A DNA stretch of 13,035 nucleotides. Source: JADHUC01 sp964617665 (lineage in GTDB: Bacteria; Planctomycetota; Planctomycetia; Pirellulales; Pirellulaceae). The translations under genes and the position numbers were made by a program. A model generated the notes under the pieces. The model ran no database searches. It was given only the letters and a program-made list of their open reading frames with translations, and was not told where the DNA came from. The stretch is from positions 1 through 13,035 of the forward strand of contig CAZUAH010000391.1 in NCBI GenBank assembly GCA_964617665.1, read 5' to 3'. This document shows positions 6,841 through 13,035 of this stretch, one piece after another; within the stretch, counting starts at the first letter, position 1; each line of letters begins with the position of its first letter.

Positions 6841-8187
6841 ATGGAACTCGCTGAAGTGTCGGACCATTTTCAACCACCAACCGACGAACGTGCGATTGCC
6901 AAGGCACGTGACAATGTGCGCTCGCTGACCGCATTCAATCAGCAGCACAATGCCTCTGCGTACTCCTCTGCTGGCAGGGAAGGCATCGAAACGGTAGGAG
7001 TCGTTGGTGGCGGAATGATGGGTGCAGCGATTGCGGCCGCAAGTGCCCAGTGTGGTCTGCGCGTGGTCGTCGTCGACTCGTCGGACGACGCGCTGGCTAG
7101 ATTGCCGGAACAAGTGAATGCTGCATTGGTTGCTGGAGGCGACGACGCCAACTCACAATCCTGCGGAGACTCGGCGCGTTTGGTTCAAGCAACTAAGGAC
7201 ATCGAGGCGGTCACCCATTGCGATCTGGTAGTTGAAACGGTCACGGAGGATCGATTCGTCAAACAGCCGCTGATCGCCGAACTCGAATCAAAACTCGGCG
7301 CGACCAAGGTGCTGGCGTCCAATACGTCGACGATCGCTATCGCGAAACTGGCGGCCAATCTGGTCGCTCGTGACCGCTTCTGCGGAGTCCATTTCCTTCG
7401 GCCGGTTCACGAGCGACGGCTTGTGGAGATTGTGCGTGGACCAGACACCGGCCCGCCGGCTATTGCCACAGCGGTGGCCTACGCAGAGACCATCCGCAAG
7501 ATCCCGCTGGTCGTGAATGACAGTCCGGGTTTTCTGATCAACCGTTTGCTGCTGCCATACGCCGCCGAGGCGATGGGGCTGTTGATCGAAGGGGCGACGA
7601 TCGAAGCCGTGGAACGTACTGCGGTCGAATTTGGCATGGTATTGGGGCCGTTTGCGCTGCTGGACGAGGTCGGTTTGGATACGGCATTGGACTGCGGCTG
7701 GGTTTTCGCAGGAGCCTATCCGGACACACTGCCAAACACGCCGCTGCTTGTGGCAATGGTCAAGGCTGGCCGCCTGGGACGAAAGACAGGAGCTGGCTTC
7801 TTCGCGTACGAGGATCTTTCGGTCGACGCCAAACGCTTGCCGGATCCGGCGGTCGACCAGATCATTGCTCGTTGGGCCGACACCAAACAGTCCCATACTT
7901 CAGAAACGATTGCCAGCCGGCTGTTTCTGCCTATGCTGCTGGAGGCAACGCGTATCCTGCAGGAGAAGGCCGTCGTCGATCCGCGCCTAGTTGACTTGGG
8001 CGCGGTCTTAGGTCTGGGATTCCCCGAATCTCGTGGTGGGATACTGTACTGGGGAGATAGTATCGGCGCAGCTAAGATCGTCGCAATGCTCGGCTCGCTG
8101 GAACATTTGGGCACCAGAATGCGTCCAACACCGCTGTTGTTGGATTTGGCCGAGAGAGGACAACGATTCTACGACTTGGACGACTGA
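6841..8187 (+). CDS. 3-hydroxyacyl-CoA dehydrogenase, stand-alone FadJ/FadB C-terminal type
   Basis: The likely role is NAD-dependent interconversion of 3-hydroxyacyl-CoA and 3-ketoacyl-CoA in the cytoplasm. From ATG 6841 it has 448 residues; TTG 6829 is the furthest possible start, since an in-frame TGA lies just before it, and no good Shine-Dalgarno is visible. The Rossmann loop is VGVVGGGMMGAAIA (52-65). SNTSTIAI follows at 160-167, then GVHFLRPVH (182-190) with catalytic His184, and its partner Glu196 exactly 12 residues later. VNDSPGFLINRLL at 225-237 starts the first C-terminal domain. A second C-terminal domain carries GLGFPESRGGILYWGD (391-406), the signature of the FadJ/FadB second half. 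The enoyl-CoA hydratase half is absent. The first 50 residues look like an inter-domain linker. The usual HFFNP reads HFLRP. It is co-directional with the sulfotransferase 12 bases downstream. Confidence 0.9.
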   Translation: MELAEVSDHFQPPTDERAIAKARDNVRSLTAFNQQHNASAYSSAGREGIETVGVVGGGMMGAAIAAASAQCGLRVVVVDSSDDALARLPEQVNAALVAGGDDANSQSCGDSARLVQATKDIEAVTHCDLVVETVTEDRFVKQPLIAELESKLGATKVLASNTSTIAIAKLAANLVARDRFCGVHFLRPVHERRLVEIVRGPDTGPPAIATAVAYAETIRKIPLVVNDSPGFLINRLLLPYAAEAMGLLIEGATIEAVERTAVEFGMVLGPFALLDEVGLDTALDCGWVFAGAYPDTLPNTPLLVAMVKAGRLGRKTGAGFFAYEDLSVDAKRLPDPAVDQIIARWADTKQSHTSETIASRLFLPMLLEATRILQEKAVVDPRLVDLGAVLGLGFPESRGGILYWGDSIGAAKIVAMLGSLEHLGTRMRPTPLLLDLAERGQRFYDLDD

Positions 8188-8199
8188 CGAGGAACCGAG

Positions 8200-9360
8200 A
8201 TGGCCAAAGGGCGAGACAAATCTTCACAGAAAGAAGCCGGCGGCTTCAGAATGCGTGCCTGGAATCCCCGAGTCTGGACCGGGATGACCGTCTCGGCATT
8301 GTTTGGCTTACTCGCCCGTCACCGCTTTATGGTTTCGCCAGTGCGCTGGAGCATGATTCTAATTCTGACTCCCGTTAGCCTGTTTAATTCGTCCCTGGCA
8401 CTACTTCAGAAGCTCGTCTACGGCCGCAGAATCAAACGCTCCGAGATCCAGCACGACCCACTCTTCATCATCGGTCACTGGCGATCGGGAACAACGTTGC
8501 TGCACGAATTGATGGTGCTTGACCCGCGGCACGCATTCCCCGACACGTACCAGTGTTTCGCACCGAATCATTTTCTTGTGTCGCGAAAGCTCATTGCGTG
8601 GTGGCTGCGGCTGCTGATGCCACCCAGGCGGCCGATGGACGCTATGCAGGTGGCTTGGCAACACCCGCAGGAAGACGAATTCGCGCTTTGTGCCATGGGT
8701 GTGCCCTCGCCTTATCTGCAGTTTGCCTACCTCAACGAGCGGCATCTGTACGAACGTTATCTTGACATGGAAGACGTACCCGCTGGTACGGTTGAACGCT
8801 GGAAGAAAGCGTTTTTGTGGTTCCTCAAGTGCGTGACACTCAAAGACTCAAGGCGTGTGATCCTCAAATCACCACCTCACACCTGCAGAATCAAGATCCT
8901 GCTGGACTTGTTTCCAAACGCGAAATTCGTGCACATCGTCCGTGATCCCTACGAAGTTTTTCCTTCGACGATGAAGGCATGGAAGCGTCTCAGTGAAGAC
9001 CAATACATCCGAGCGCCGCGGTTCGAGGGACTTGAGGACCATGTATTGGACACCTTCCGGCACATGTATGAAGTGTTTGAAGGCACACGTGACCTAATCG
9101 ATCCATCCCGATTCTGCGAGGTGCACTACGAAGACTTGGTCAAAGATCCGATCAGCCAAGTGCGTATGATCTACGACCGTCTCGGCTTGGGCGAATTTGA
9201 CCAAGTGCTGCCGAAACTGGAGGAATATGCGGCCAAGAAAGCGGGCTACAAAAGAGACCAATATCAACTGTCGGAGGAGATACGAGACCGCATCACAGAC
9301 CAATGGCAGATGTTCATCCATAAGTACGGTTATGGCCAATCGCGCGATAATGCTAGCTGA
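8200..9360 (+). CDS. Sulfotransferase (Sulfotransfer_3-like)
   Basis: The likely role is transfer of a sulfo group from PAPS to a hydroxyl or amine of an unknown acceptor. The PAPS 5'-phosphosulfate loop is GHWRSGTTLLHELM (92-105) and the 3'-phosphate site is VHIVRDPYEVFPST (244-257). RVILKSPPH (219-227) and the C-terminal VHYEDLVKDP (308-317) are also typical. The protein has 386 residues. Before the catalytic core, residues about 46-70 are strongly hydrophobic (VRWSMILILTPVSLFNSSLA), which suggests membrane association and a lipid or membrane-linked acceptor; this is inference. ATG 8200 follows GAGGA at 8189-8193 with good spacing and lies 12 bases after the dehydrogenase stop, so the two are probably one operon. 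Planctomycetes often carry many such sulfotransferases, so the acceptor cannot be guessed from family alone. Confidence 0.92.
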   Translation: MAKGRDKSSQKEAGGFRMRAWNPRVWTGMTVSALFGLLARHRFMVSPVRWSMILILTPVSLFNSSLALLQKLVYGRRIKRSEIQHDPLFIIGHWRSGTTLLHELMVLDPRHAFPDTYQCFAPNHFLVSRKLIAWWLRLLMPPRRPMDAMQVAWQHPQEDEFALCAMGVPSPYLQFAYLNERHLYERYLDMEDVPAGTVERWKKAFLWFLKCVTLKDSRRVILKSPPHTCRIKILLDLFPNAKFVHIVRDPYEVFPSTMKAWKRLSEDQYIRAPRFEGLEDHVLDTFRHMYEVFEGTRDLIDPSRFCEVHYEDLVKDPISQVRMIYDRLGLGEFDQVLPKLEEYAAKKAGYKRDQYQLSEEIRDRITDQWQMFIHKYGYGQSRDNAS

Positions 9361-9376
9361 ACTTGTGCCGGTTATA

Positions 9377-9404
9377 TTGACGCCGGCCGTGCGGTAAGTA
9401 CAAT
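9377..9404 (+). promoter_or_regulatory. Sigma70-like promoter of the gspEFG operon
   Basis: TTGACG at 9377-9382 (5 of 6 to consensus) and TACAAT at 9399-9404 (5 of 6) are separated by 16 bases. This is the best promoter-like pair I found in the window. Transcription would begin near 9411, just after the end of the sulfotransferase gene, giving gspE a leader of about 260 bases. Confidence 0.55.
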
Positions 9405-9430
9405 GAGCAGAAGGAGTAGGGGAGACTACA

Positions 9431-9556
9431 ATGACTGTGCTCCTCCATTATCGTGACAGCGGATTTAGGAAGTTGTTACCTCCTTCAACAACCCTGCCTC
9501 CTGTTTGCCTACCTGACAATCTCATCGGCCGCCCAACAGACAAACGCGGTCGGTGA
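9431..9556 (+). CDS. Possible 41-residue leader peptide upstream of gspE
   Basis: ATG 9431 is preceded by GGGGAG at 9418-9423 with a 7-base spacer, and by AAGGAG at 9411-9416. This is one of the strongest ribosome binding sites in the window. The frame runs 41 codons to TGA 9554-9556, beginning MTVLLHYRDSGFRKLL and ending in TDKRGR; it is Pro- and Arg-rich with no membrane segment. I recognise no family. It sits directly behind the candidate promoter, so it may be a true small protein, a regulatory leader peptide, or chance. The hairpin at 9467-9495 lies inside it. Confidence 0.3.
   Translation: MTVLLHYRDSGFRKLLPPSTTLPPVCLPDNLIGRPTDKRGR
9467..9495 (+). promoter_or_regulatory. RNA hairpin with anti-Shine-Dalgarno loop in the gspE leader
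   Basis: AGG (9467-9469) and GTTGTT (9472-9477) pair with AACAAC (9487-9492) and CCT (9493-9495), a 9-bp stem with a two-base bulge. The 9-base loop ACCTCCTTC contains ACCTCCTT, the same word as the anti-Shine-Dalgarno end of 16S rRNA. It is complementary to AAGGAG at 9411-9416 upstream. A loop interaction with the leader's ribosome binding site is possible but untested. Confidence 0.3.
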
Positions 9557-9668
9557 CAACAACCAACAAAGAATGCGGCGGATCATGGACGATGCTGTAA
9601 CCGTTGATCTCCTTGCGGGATCGATGGTGGTATGGCTGGTCTCACCTTTTGCCTGACCTTCCACTGCG

Positions 9669-11366
9669 ATGATCGTAGCCCAAACCACCTTTCAAACTGC
9701 AACGCTAAGCGCGCGCCAGTTGGATATGGCGCGCGAAGCCCTCGAATCCGAAGGACGGCTGGACCAACTGGCCGCCGATTTGGGATTTCCTTCTGAAGCA
9801 GCCGTAGTGAAAGCTGTCGGCCAAGCCTTGGGTATGGACTTCCTTGAACCGGGGATGACCGAGGTCGATCGTAGCGAGTTGGCAAATTTCCCAATCAAGT
9901 TCATTCATCGCCACAGTGTATTCCCTGTGCGTCGGAAGGACGACTCTCTGGTCGTAGCTACGGCCAATCCATTCGATCTGCATGCCCTGGACTCAATAAG
10001 CGCAGTTGTCGGCAAGAGTGTGGTGCCCGTCGTGACGCTGCCAGACGAATTGGCCAGGCTGGTGAAAACACACCTGGGTGTGGGCGCTGAAACGGTCGAT
10101 GATTTGATCGCCATCCGCGAAGAGCAAGATGGCAAGATCGAGATGCTTGAGGATGTCGAGTGGGACCAGTCCGAAGCGTCCGAGGCCGCTCAGGAAGCGT
10201 CGGTTGTCCGGCTGGTCAATGAAATCCTGGTCGAAGCGATCGAAGCGCGGGCCAGTGATATTCACTTGGAAGCTCAGGCCGCGGGAATGAAGATCCGCTA
10301 CCGGATCGATGGCGTGTTGCAGAAGCAGCCCACTCCACCACAAATCAACCGCTTCCAGGCCGCGATCGTCAGCCGCCTGAAGATCATGGCCAAGCTGAAT
10401 ATCGCCGAACGGCGCGTTCCGCAGGATGGCCGCATCAAGGTGAAAGTCTCCGGCCGCGAGATCGATATCCGTATGTCCATCATCCCCATGCTGCACGGCG
10501 AAGGGATCGTGATGAGGATCCTGGACAAGGAGAGCATGAATTTCTCGCTCCGTGGGGTCGGAATGGACAAGGAGGTGTACGGTCAATTCCGCCGCCTGAT
10601 CAGCCACCCGCACGGCATCGTCCTGGTCACAGGGCCGACCGGTTCGGGTAAGACTACAACGTTGTATTCCGCCTTGAGCGAGATCAAGGACGAGAGAACC
10701 AAAATCATCACCACGGAAGATCCCATCGAGTATCACTTGGATGGCATCAATCAGATCCAGGTGCATACGAAAGTAGGCCTGACCTTCGCGACCAGCCTGC
10801 GAAGCATACTCCGACACGATCCGGATGTCGTGTTGGTTGGCGAGATTCGCGATCTGGAAACAGCCGAAAACGCGGTTCAAGCTTCGCTGACCGGCCATAT
10901 GGTATTCAGCACGTTGCACACCAACGACGCAGCCGGGGCCTTCATGCGAATGGTCGATATGGGCGTCGAGCCGTTTCTCGTGTGTAGCACGGTGGAAGGC
11001 ATCATGGCTCAGCGTCTTGTACGGAGGCTGTGCCCCGACTGTCGTGAAGGATTCACACCGGGACCGGGTGACGTGCCCGATGACTTCCCGCTGGATGACT
11101 GCCTGAACAACGGCAAGACAATCTACCGGGCGGCAGGATGCCGTGAATGTCGAGACACCGGATACCGTGGACGAATGGGAATCTTCGAGTTGCTGGTGAC
11201 CGATGACGAGATCCGCCGCTTGGCCAGCGAACGGGCACCGACGAATCTCGTTAAGCAGGCCGCAATGGACGCGGGAATGAGGACGCTTCGGCAGGACGGA
11301 TGGCGAAAGGTGCGCCTAGGTCAGACAACCGTAGAGGAAGTTCTCCGAGTGACCAAGTCCGATTGA
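9669..11366 (+). CDS. gspE: Type II secretion ATPase GspE (PilB/GspE family)
   Basis: This cytoplasmic hexameric ATPase powers pseudopilus assembly in type II secretion. It has 565 residues. The N-terminal T2SSE domain covers about 30-140, with the GMDFLEPG and ATANPFDLHALD stretches. The segment with RLVNEILVEAI and ASDIHLE (181-200) precedes the core. Walker A is GPTGSGKTTT (322-331), ITTEDPIEYHLDGINQIQV (347-365) carries the Asp box, and Walker B is DPDVVLVGEIRD (384-395). The His box follows in GHMVFSTLHTND. A zinc-binding tetracysteine module has Cys455/458 (CPDC) and Cys491/494 (CREC). All catalytic elements are present. The start is ATG 9669 without a visible Shine-Dalgarno. gspF starts 10 bases after the stop. 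PilB of type IV pili is the main alternative; the downstream GspG argues for T2SS. Confidence 0.95.
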   Translation: MIVAQTTFQTATLSARQLDMAREALESEGRLDQLAADLGFPSEAAVVKAVGQALGMDFLEPGMTEVDRSELANFPIKFIHRHSVFPVRRKDDSLVVATANPFDLHALDSISAVVGKSVVPVVTLPDELARLVKTHLGVGAETVDDLIAIREEQDGKIEMLEDVEWDQSEASEAAQEASVVRLVNEILVEAIEARASDIHLEAQAAGMKIRYRIDGVLQKQPTPPQINRFQAAIVSRLKIMAKLNIAERRVPQDGRIKVKVSGREIDIRMSIIPMLHGEGIVMRILDKESMNFSLRGVGMDKEVYGQFRRLISHPHGIVLVTGPTGSGKTTTLYSALSEIKDERTKIITTEDPIEYHLDGINQIQVHTKVGLTFATSLRSILRHDPDVVLVGEIRDLETAENAVQASLTGHMVFSTLHTNDAAGAFMRMVDMGVEPFLVCSTVEGIMAQRLVRRLCPDCREGFTPGPGDVPDDFPLDDCLNNGKTIYRAAGCRECRDTGYRGRMGIFELLVTDDEIRRLASERAPTNLVKQAAMDAGMRTLRQDGWRKVRLGQTTVEEVLRVTKSD

Positions 11367-11376
11367 GCTTTGGGCC

Positions 11377-12585
11377 ATGCCGGAATTCGTGTACACCGCT
11401 CGAACGCTGTCGGGCGAAGACATCGTCGGCACCATCACCGCCTCGAGCAAGAGGGAGACTCTGACTGCGCTTTCTGATCGGTCGTTGTTTCCCATTCACG
11501 TAGCCGAGAAAACCAAGCGACGTTGGCTTCCGCGAAGACGAATCAAGGCATCCGTCCTGTCCGGGAACCTCTCGCAATTGGCCGATCTATTGGAGAACGG
11601 CGTCGCTTTGTTGGAGGCCCTTACGATCCTGGCCAGCCAATGCCCGCATTCCGGTTTTGCCGAGGTTCTGACCGACGTGCGGGACCAAGTGGCCGAGGGA
11701 AACACGTTGGACGATGCATTCTCCAAACACTCCGATTTGTTTGGAGAATTGACCGTTAGCATGGTCCGCGCCGGATCGGAGGGAGCTTTTCTGGAGGATG
11801 CGCTGAAACGGACGGCGGATTTTTTGGAGCAGCAGCAAGAGCTGAAGTCGCGCGTGACCGGGGCGATGATCTATCCAATCTTCCTGGCGACTTTGGGGAT
11901 GATAATTACCACGGTACTGATCGTCTTTTTCGTACCCATGTTCGCCACGTTGTTCGATCGTCTGGAACGGCAAGGCGGCGGACTGCCCGTCCCAACGGTT
12001 GTCCTGTTAGGGTTGAGCGACTTCTTGGGGAAGTACGGAGTCTTCGTAGCCGCCGCAGCGTTGGGTGGCATTCTCTGGTTGCGTCGCGCTGGCTCGACCG
12101 ATCGCGGCCGCCTGCTGATGGACCGGTGGAAACTCAAGATTCCGGTTGTCGGTCCTATTTTTCTCGGCTACGCCATTTCGCGTTTCTGCCGCATCCTGGG
12201 TACGTTGTTACGCAACGGTGTGCCCCTGCTGAGGGCCTTGGACATCAGCAGCGATTCGGCCGGCAACCGCGTGCTGTCCAAAGCGATTCAGGAATCGCAA
12301 GAGAACGTCTCGGCTGGCGAAACGCTTTCCCGTCCATTGGCCGAATGTGGGCTGATTCCCAAGCCCGTGATGGCTATGATTAGTGTGGCCGAGCAGGCCA
12401 ACAACCTGGACGATGTTCTGGTTGGAATCGCTGACGGAATTGATCGCAAGACGGCTCGACAAATCGACGTGATGGTTCGACTGGCCGAGCCGGCGATGCT
12501 CTTGGTTATGGGAGCGATGATTGGGTTTGTGCTCGTAGCACTGCTCTTACCGATATTCGACACAATGACCAACATGGGGGGCTAA
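11377..12585 (+). CDS. gspF: Type II secretion inner-membrane platform protein GspF
   Basis: This polytopic inner-membrane protein couples the GspE ATPase to pseudopilin addition. It has 402 residues, the normal size for GspF/PilC. The N-terminus MPEFVYTARTLSGEDIVGTI is typical. Two T2SSF cytoplasmic domains are present. The first spans about 60-185, with LADLLENGVALLEAL and MVRAGSEGAFLEDALKRTA, and the second about 265-390, with ILGTLLRNGVPLLRALDI and MISVAEQANNLDDVL. Membrane segments lie at about 167-189, 219-236 and 373-394, the expected three-helix layout. It is preceded by gspE and followed after 46 bases by gspG. No clear Shine-Dalgarno precedes ATG 11377, so translation may be coupled to gspE. 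Confidence 0.95.
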   Translation: MPEFVYTARTLSGEDIVGTITASSKRETLTALSDRSLFPIHVAEKTKRRWLPRRRIKASVLSGNLSQLADLLENGVALLEALTILASQCPHSGFAEVLTDVRDQVAEGNTLDDAFSKHSDLFGELTVSMVRAGSEGAFLEDALKRTADFLEQQQELKSRVTGAMIYPIFLATLGMIITTVLIVFFVPMFATLFDRLERQGGGLPVPTVVLLGLSDFLGKYGVFVAAAALGGILWLRRAGSTDRGRLLMDRWKLKIPVVGPIFLGYAISRFCRILGTLLRNGVPLLRALDISSDSAGNRVLSKAIQESQENVSAGETLSRPLAECGLIPKPVMAMISVAEQANNLDDVLVGIADGIDRKTARQIDVMVRLAEPAMLLVMGAMIGFVLVALLLPIFDTMTNMGG

Positions 12586-12588
12586 GGT

Positions 12589-12602
12589 CGCACGCCCGTG
12601 CG
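12589..12602 (+). promoter_or_regulatory. GC-rich intercistronic hairpin between gspF and gspG
   Basis: CGCAC (12589-12593) and GTGCG (12598-12602) form a perfect 5-bp stem with a GCCC loop, four bases after the gspF stop. No T-tract follows, so it is not a convincing terminator. It could be a processing or stability element that separates gspEF from the more abundant pseudopilin message. Confidence 0.3.
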
Positions 12603-12631
12603 CGGCCCGAAACAAATCGAAGGAGTGACAA

Positions 12632-13035
12632 ATGGCTAGATTCTCTCGAAGACGAAGGCGTCGGGGATTCACCCTGACTGAGTTACTGATTGTTCTTGCG
12701 ATCCTTGTGATGCTCGTCGCGCTGGTGGTTCCTCAGTTCATCGGCGCATCGGACGAGGCGGACATAAATGCAACCAAGACCCAGATCGGATTGTTCAAGG
12801 GACCGCTGAACCGTTACCGCCTCCATACCAAGGATTTTCCCTCCACCGAGCAGGGTCTGCAGGCACTGATCACTCCGCCTGGCGACGCTGACGAGTCGAC
12901 GGTGACCGGCTGGAAGGGTCCCTATTTGGACACGGACGCGTTGCCGCAGGATCCGTGGGGTAACGACTACCAGTATGAGTTCGAAGGGGGAGAGTTCCCG
13001 AAAGTTTGGTCGTGGGGACCGGACAAGGAAGACGG
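12632..13035 (+). CDS. gspG: Type II secretion major pseudopilin GspG (3' end outside window)
   Basis: GspG subunits build the periplasmic pseudopilus. The first 134 codons are visible and the frame is open to the window edge. The prepilin leader is short and very basic (MARFSRRRRRRG), cut by the prepilin peptidase between Gly12 and Phe13. The mature N-terminus FTLTELLIVLAI carries the essential Glu at +5 (Glu17), followed by a hydrophobic helix to about residue 34. The periplasmic part shows GspG marks: FPSTEQGLQALITPP, the GWKGPYL segment, LPQDPWGNDYQYEFEG, and SWGPDKEDG near the C-terminus, where GspG usually binds calcium. Only a few residues are probably missing. ATG 12632 follows a strong AAGGAG at 12620-12625 with a 6-base spacer, in contrast to gspE and gspF, which fits the need for many copies. 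The frame is easy to overlook because it has no stop inside the window. Confidence 0.95.
   Translation, partial: MARFSRRRRRRGFTLTELLIVLAILVMLVALVVPQFIGASDEADINATKTQIGLFKGPLNRYRLHTKDFPSTEQGLQALITPPGDADESTVTGWKGPYLDTDALPQDPWGNDYQYEFEGGEFPKVWSWGPDKED

Larger units (their letters stand above)
9361..9668 (+). other. Leader/intergenic region before gspE
   Basis: These 308 bases hold a promoter, a possible 41-codon leader ORF and a small hairpin, each listed separately. A second open frame, GTG 9453 to TGA 9656 (67 codons), overlaps them in another frame and ends 12 bases before gspE. It has no Shine-Dalgarno and no recognisable product, but translation through it could couple to gspE, which itself lacks a clear ribosome binding site. 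I could not match the region to a known riboswitch; the c-di-GMP riboswitch core I looked for is not present. Confidence 0.5.

Noticed and set aside
9453..9656. 67-codon frame with GTG start before gspE
   Set aside because: It has no Shine-Dalgarno and no family, and overlaps the better-supported 9431 frame. It is mentioned only as a possible coupling frame.
9361..9668. c-di-GMP riboswitch ahead of the secretion operon
   Set aside because: The conserved core words of that riboswitch class are not present.
9993..10919. Minus-strand open frame of 308 codons inside gspE
   Set aside because: It is opposite the conserved ATPase core and has low-complexity, His/Asp/Gln-rich composition typical of antisense frames.

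Overview
The window reads as ordinary chromosomal DNA from a planctomycete-like bacterium, most likely near the Pirellulales. This is inferred from several family-level hallmarks and not from a marker gene. They are a moderately GC-rich base composition, a short archaeal-type prolyl-tRNA synthetase ending in Tyr, a SpoU-type methyltransferase with the unusual SHN form of its third motif, a DUF4416 protein, a Sulfotransfer_3-type sulfotransferase, and an AT-rich intergenic inverted repeat whose translation reads as NPKSEFRNSK-like strings. No rRNA, tRNA, CRISPR array, transposase or phage gene is visible.

Layout. Bases 1-2150 hold two translation-related genes on the + strand: the 3' part of a TrmH/SpoU RNA methyltransferase and proS. 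An imperfect inverted-repeat element (about 2170-2319) follows. A tight two-gene unit comes next (2335-4032): DUF4416, then a WecA/TagO-type polyprenyl-phosphate sugar-1-phosphate transferase. Bases 4129-5394 encode a beta-ketoacyl-synthase-fold protein whose catalytic residues all appear to be replaced. It converges on a minus-strand gene (5471-6457) for a predicted lipoprotein with a C-terminal TPR region. After a divergent gap of 383 bases comes a two-gene unit (6841-9360): a stand-alone 3-hydroxyacyl-CoA dehydrogenase of the FadJ-C-terminal type, and a sulfotransferase 12 bases behind it. From 9377 a good sigma70-like promoter and a 5' leader of about 260 bases precede a type II secretion operon, gspE-gspF-gspG. 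The last gene runs off the window.

How the genes may work together. gspEFG encode the cytoplasmic ATPase, the inner-membrane platform and the major pseudopilin of a type II secretion or related pseudopilus machine. The remaining T2SS genes are presumably to the right. The ketosynthase-like protein, the dehydrogenase and the sulfotransferase could belong to one lipid or secondary-metabolite modification pathway, but an opposing lipoprotein gene interrupts them, so this is inference. The most interesting items are the ketosynthase-fold protein lacking its Cys-His-His triad, and the gspE leader. The leader contains a 41-codon ORF with a strong Shine-Dalgarno and a hairpin whose loop carries an anti-Shine-Dalgarno sequence. 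I see no clear evidence of a wholly new multi-gene system.
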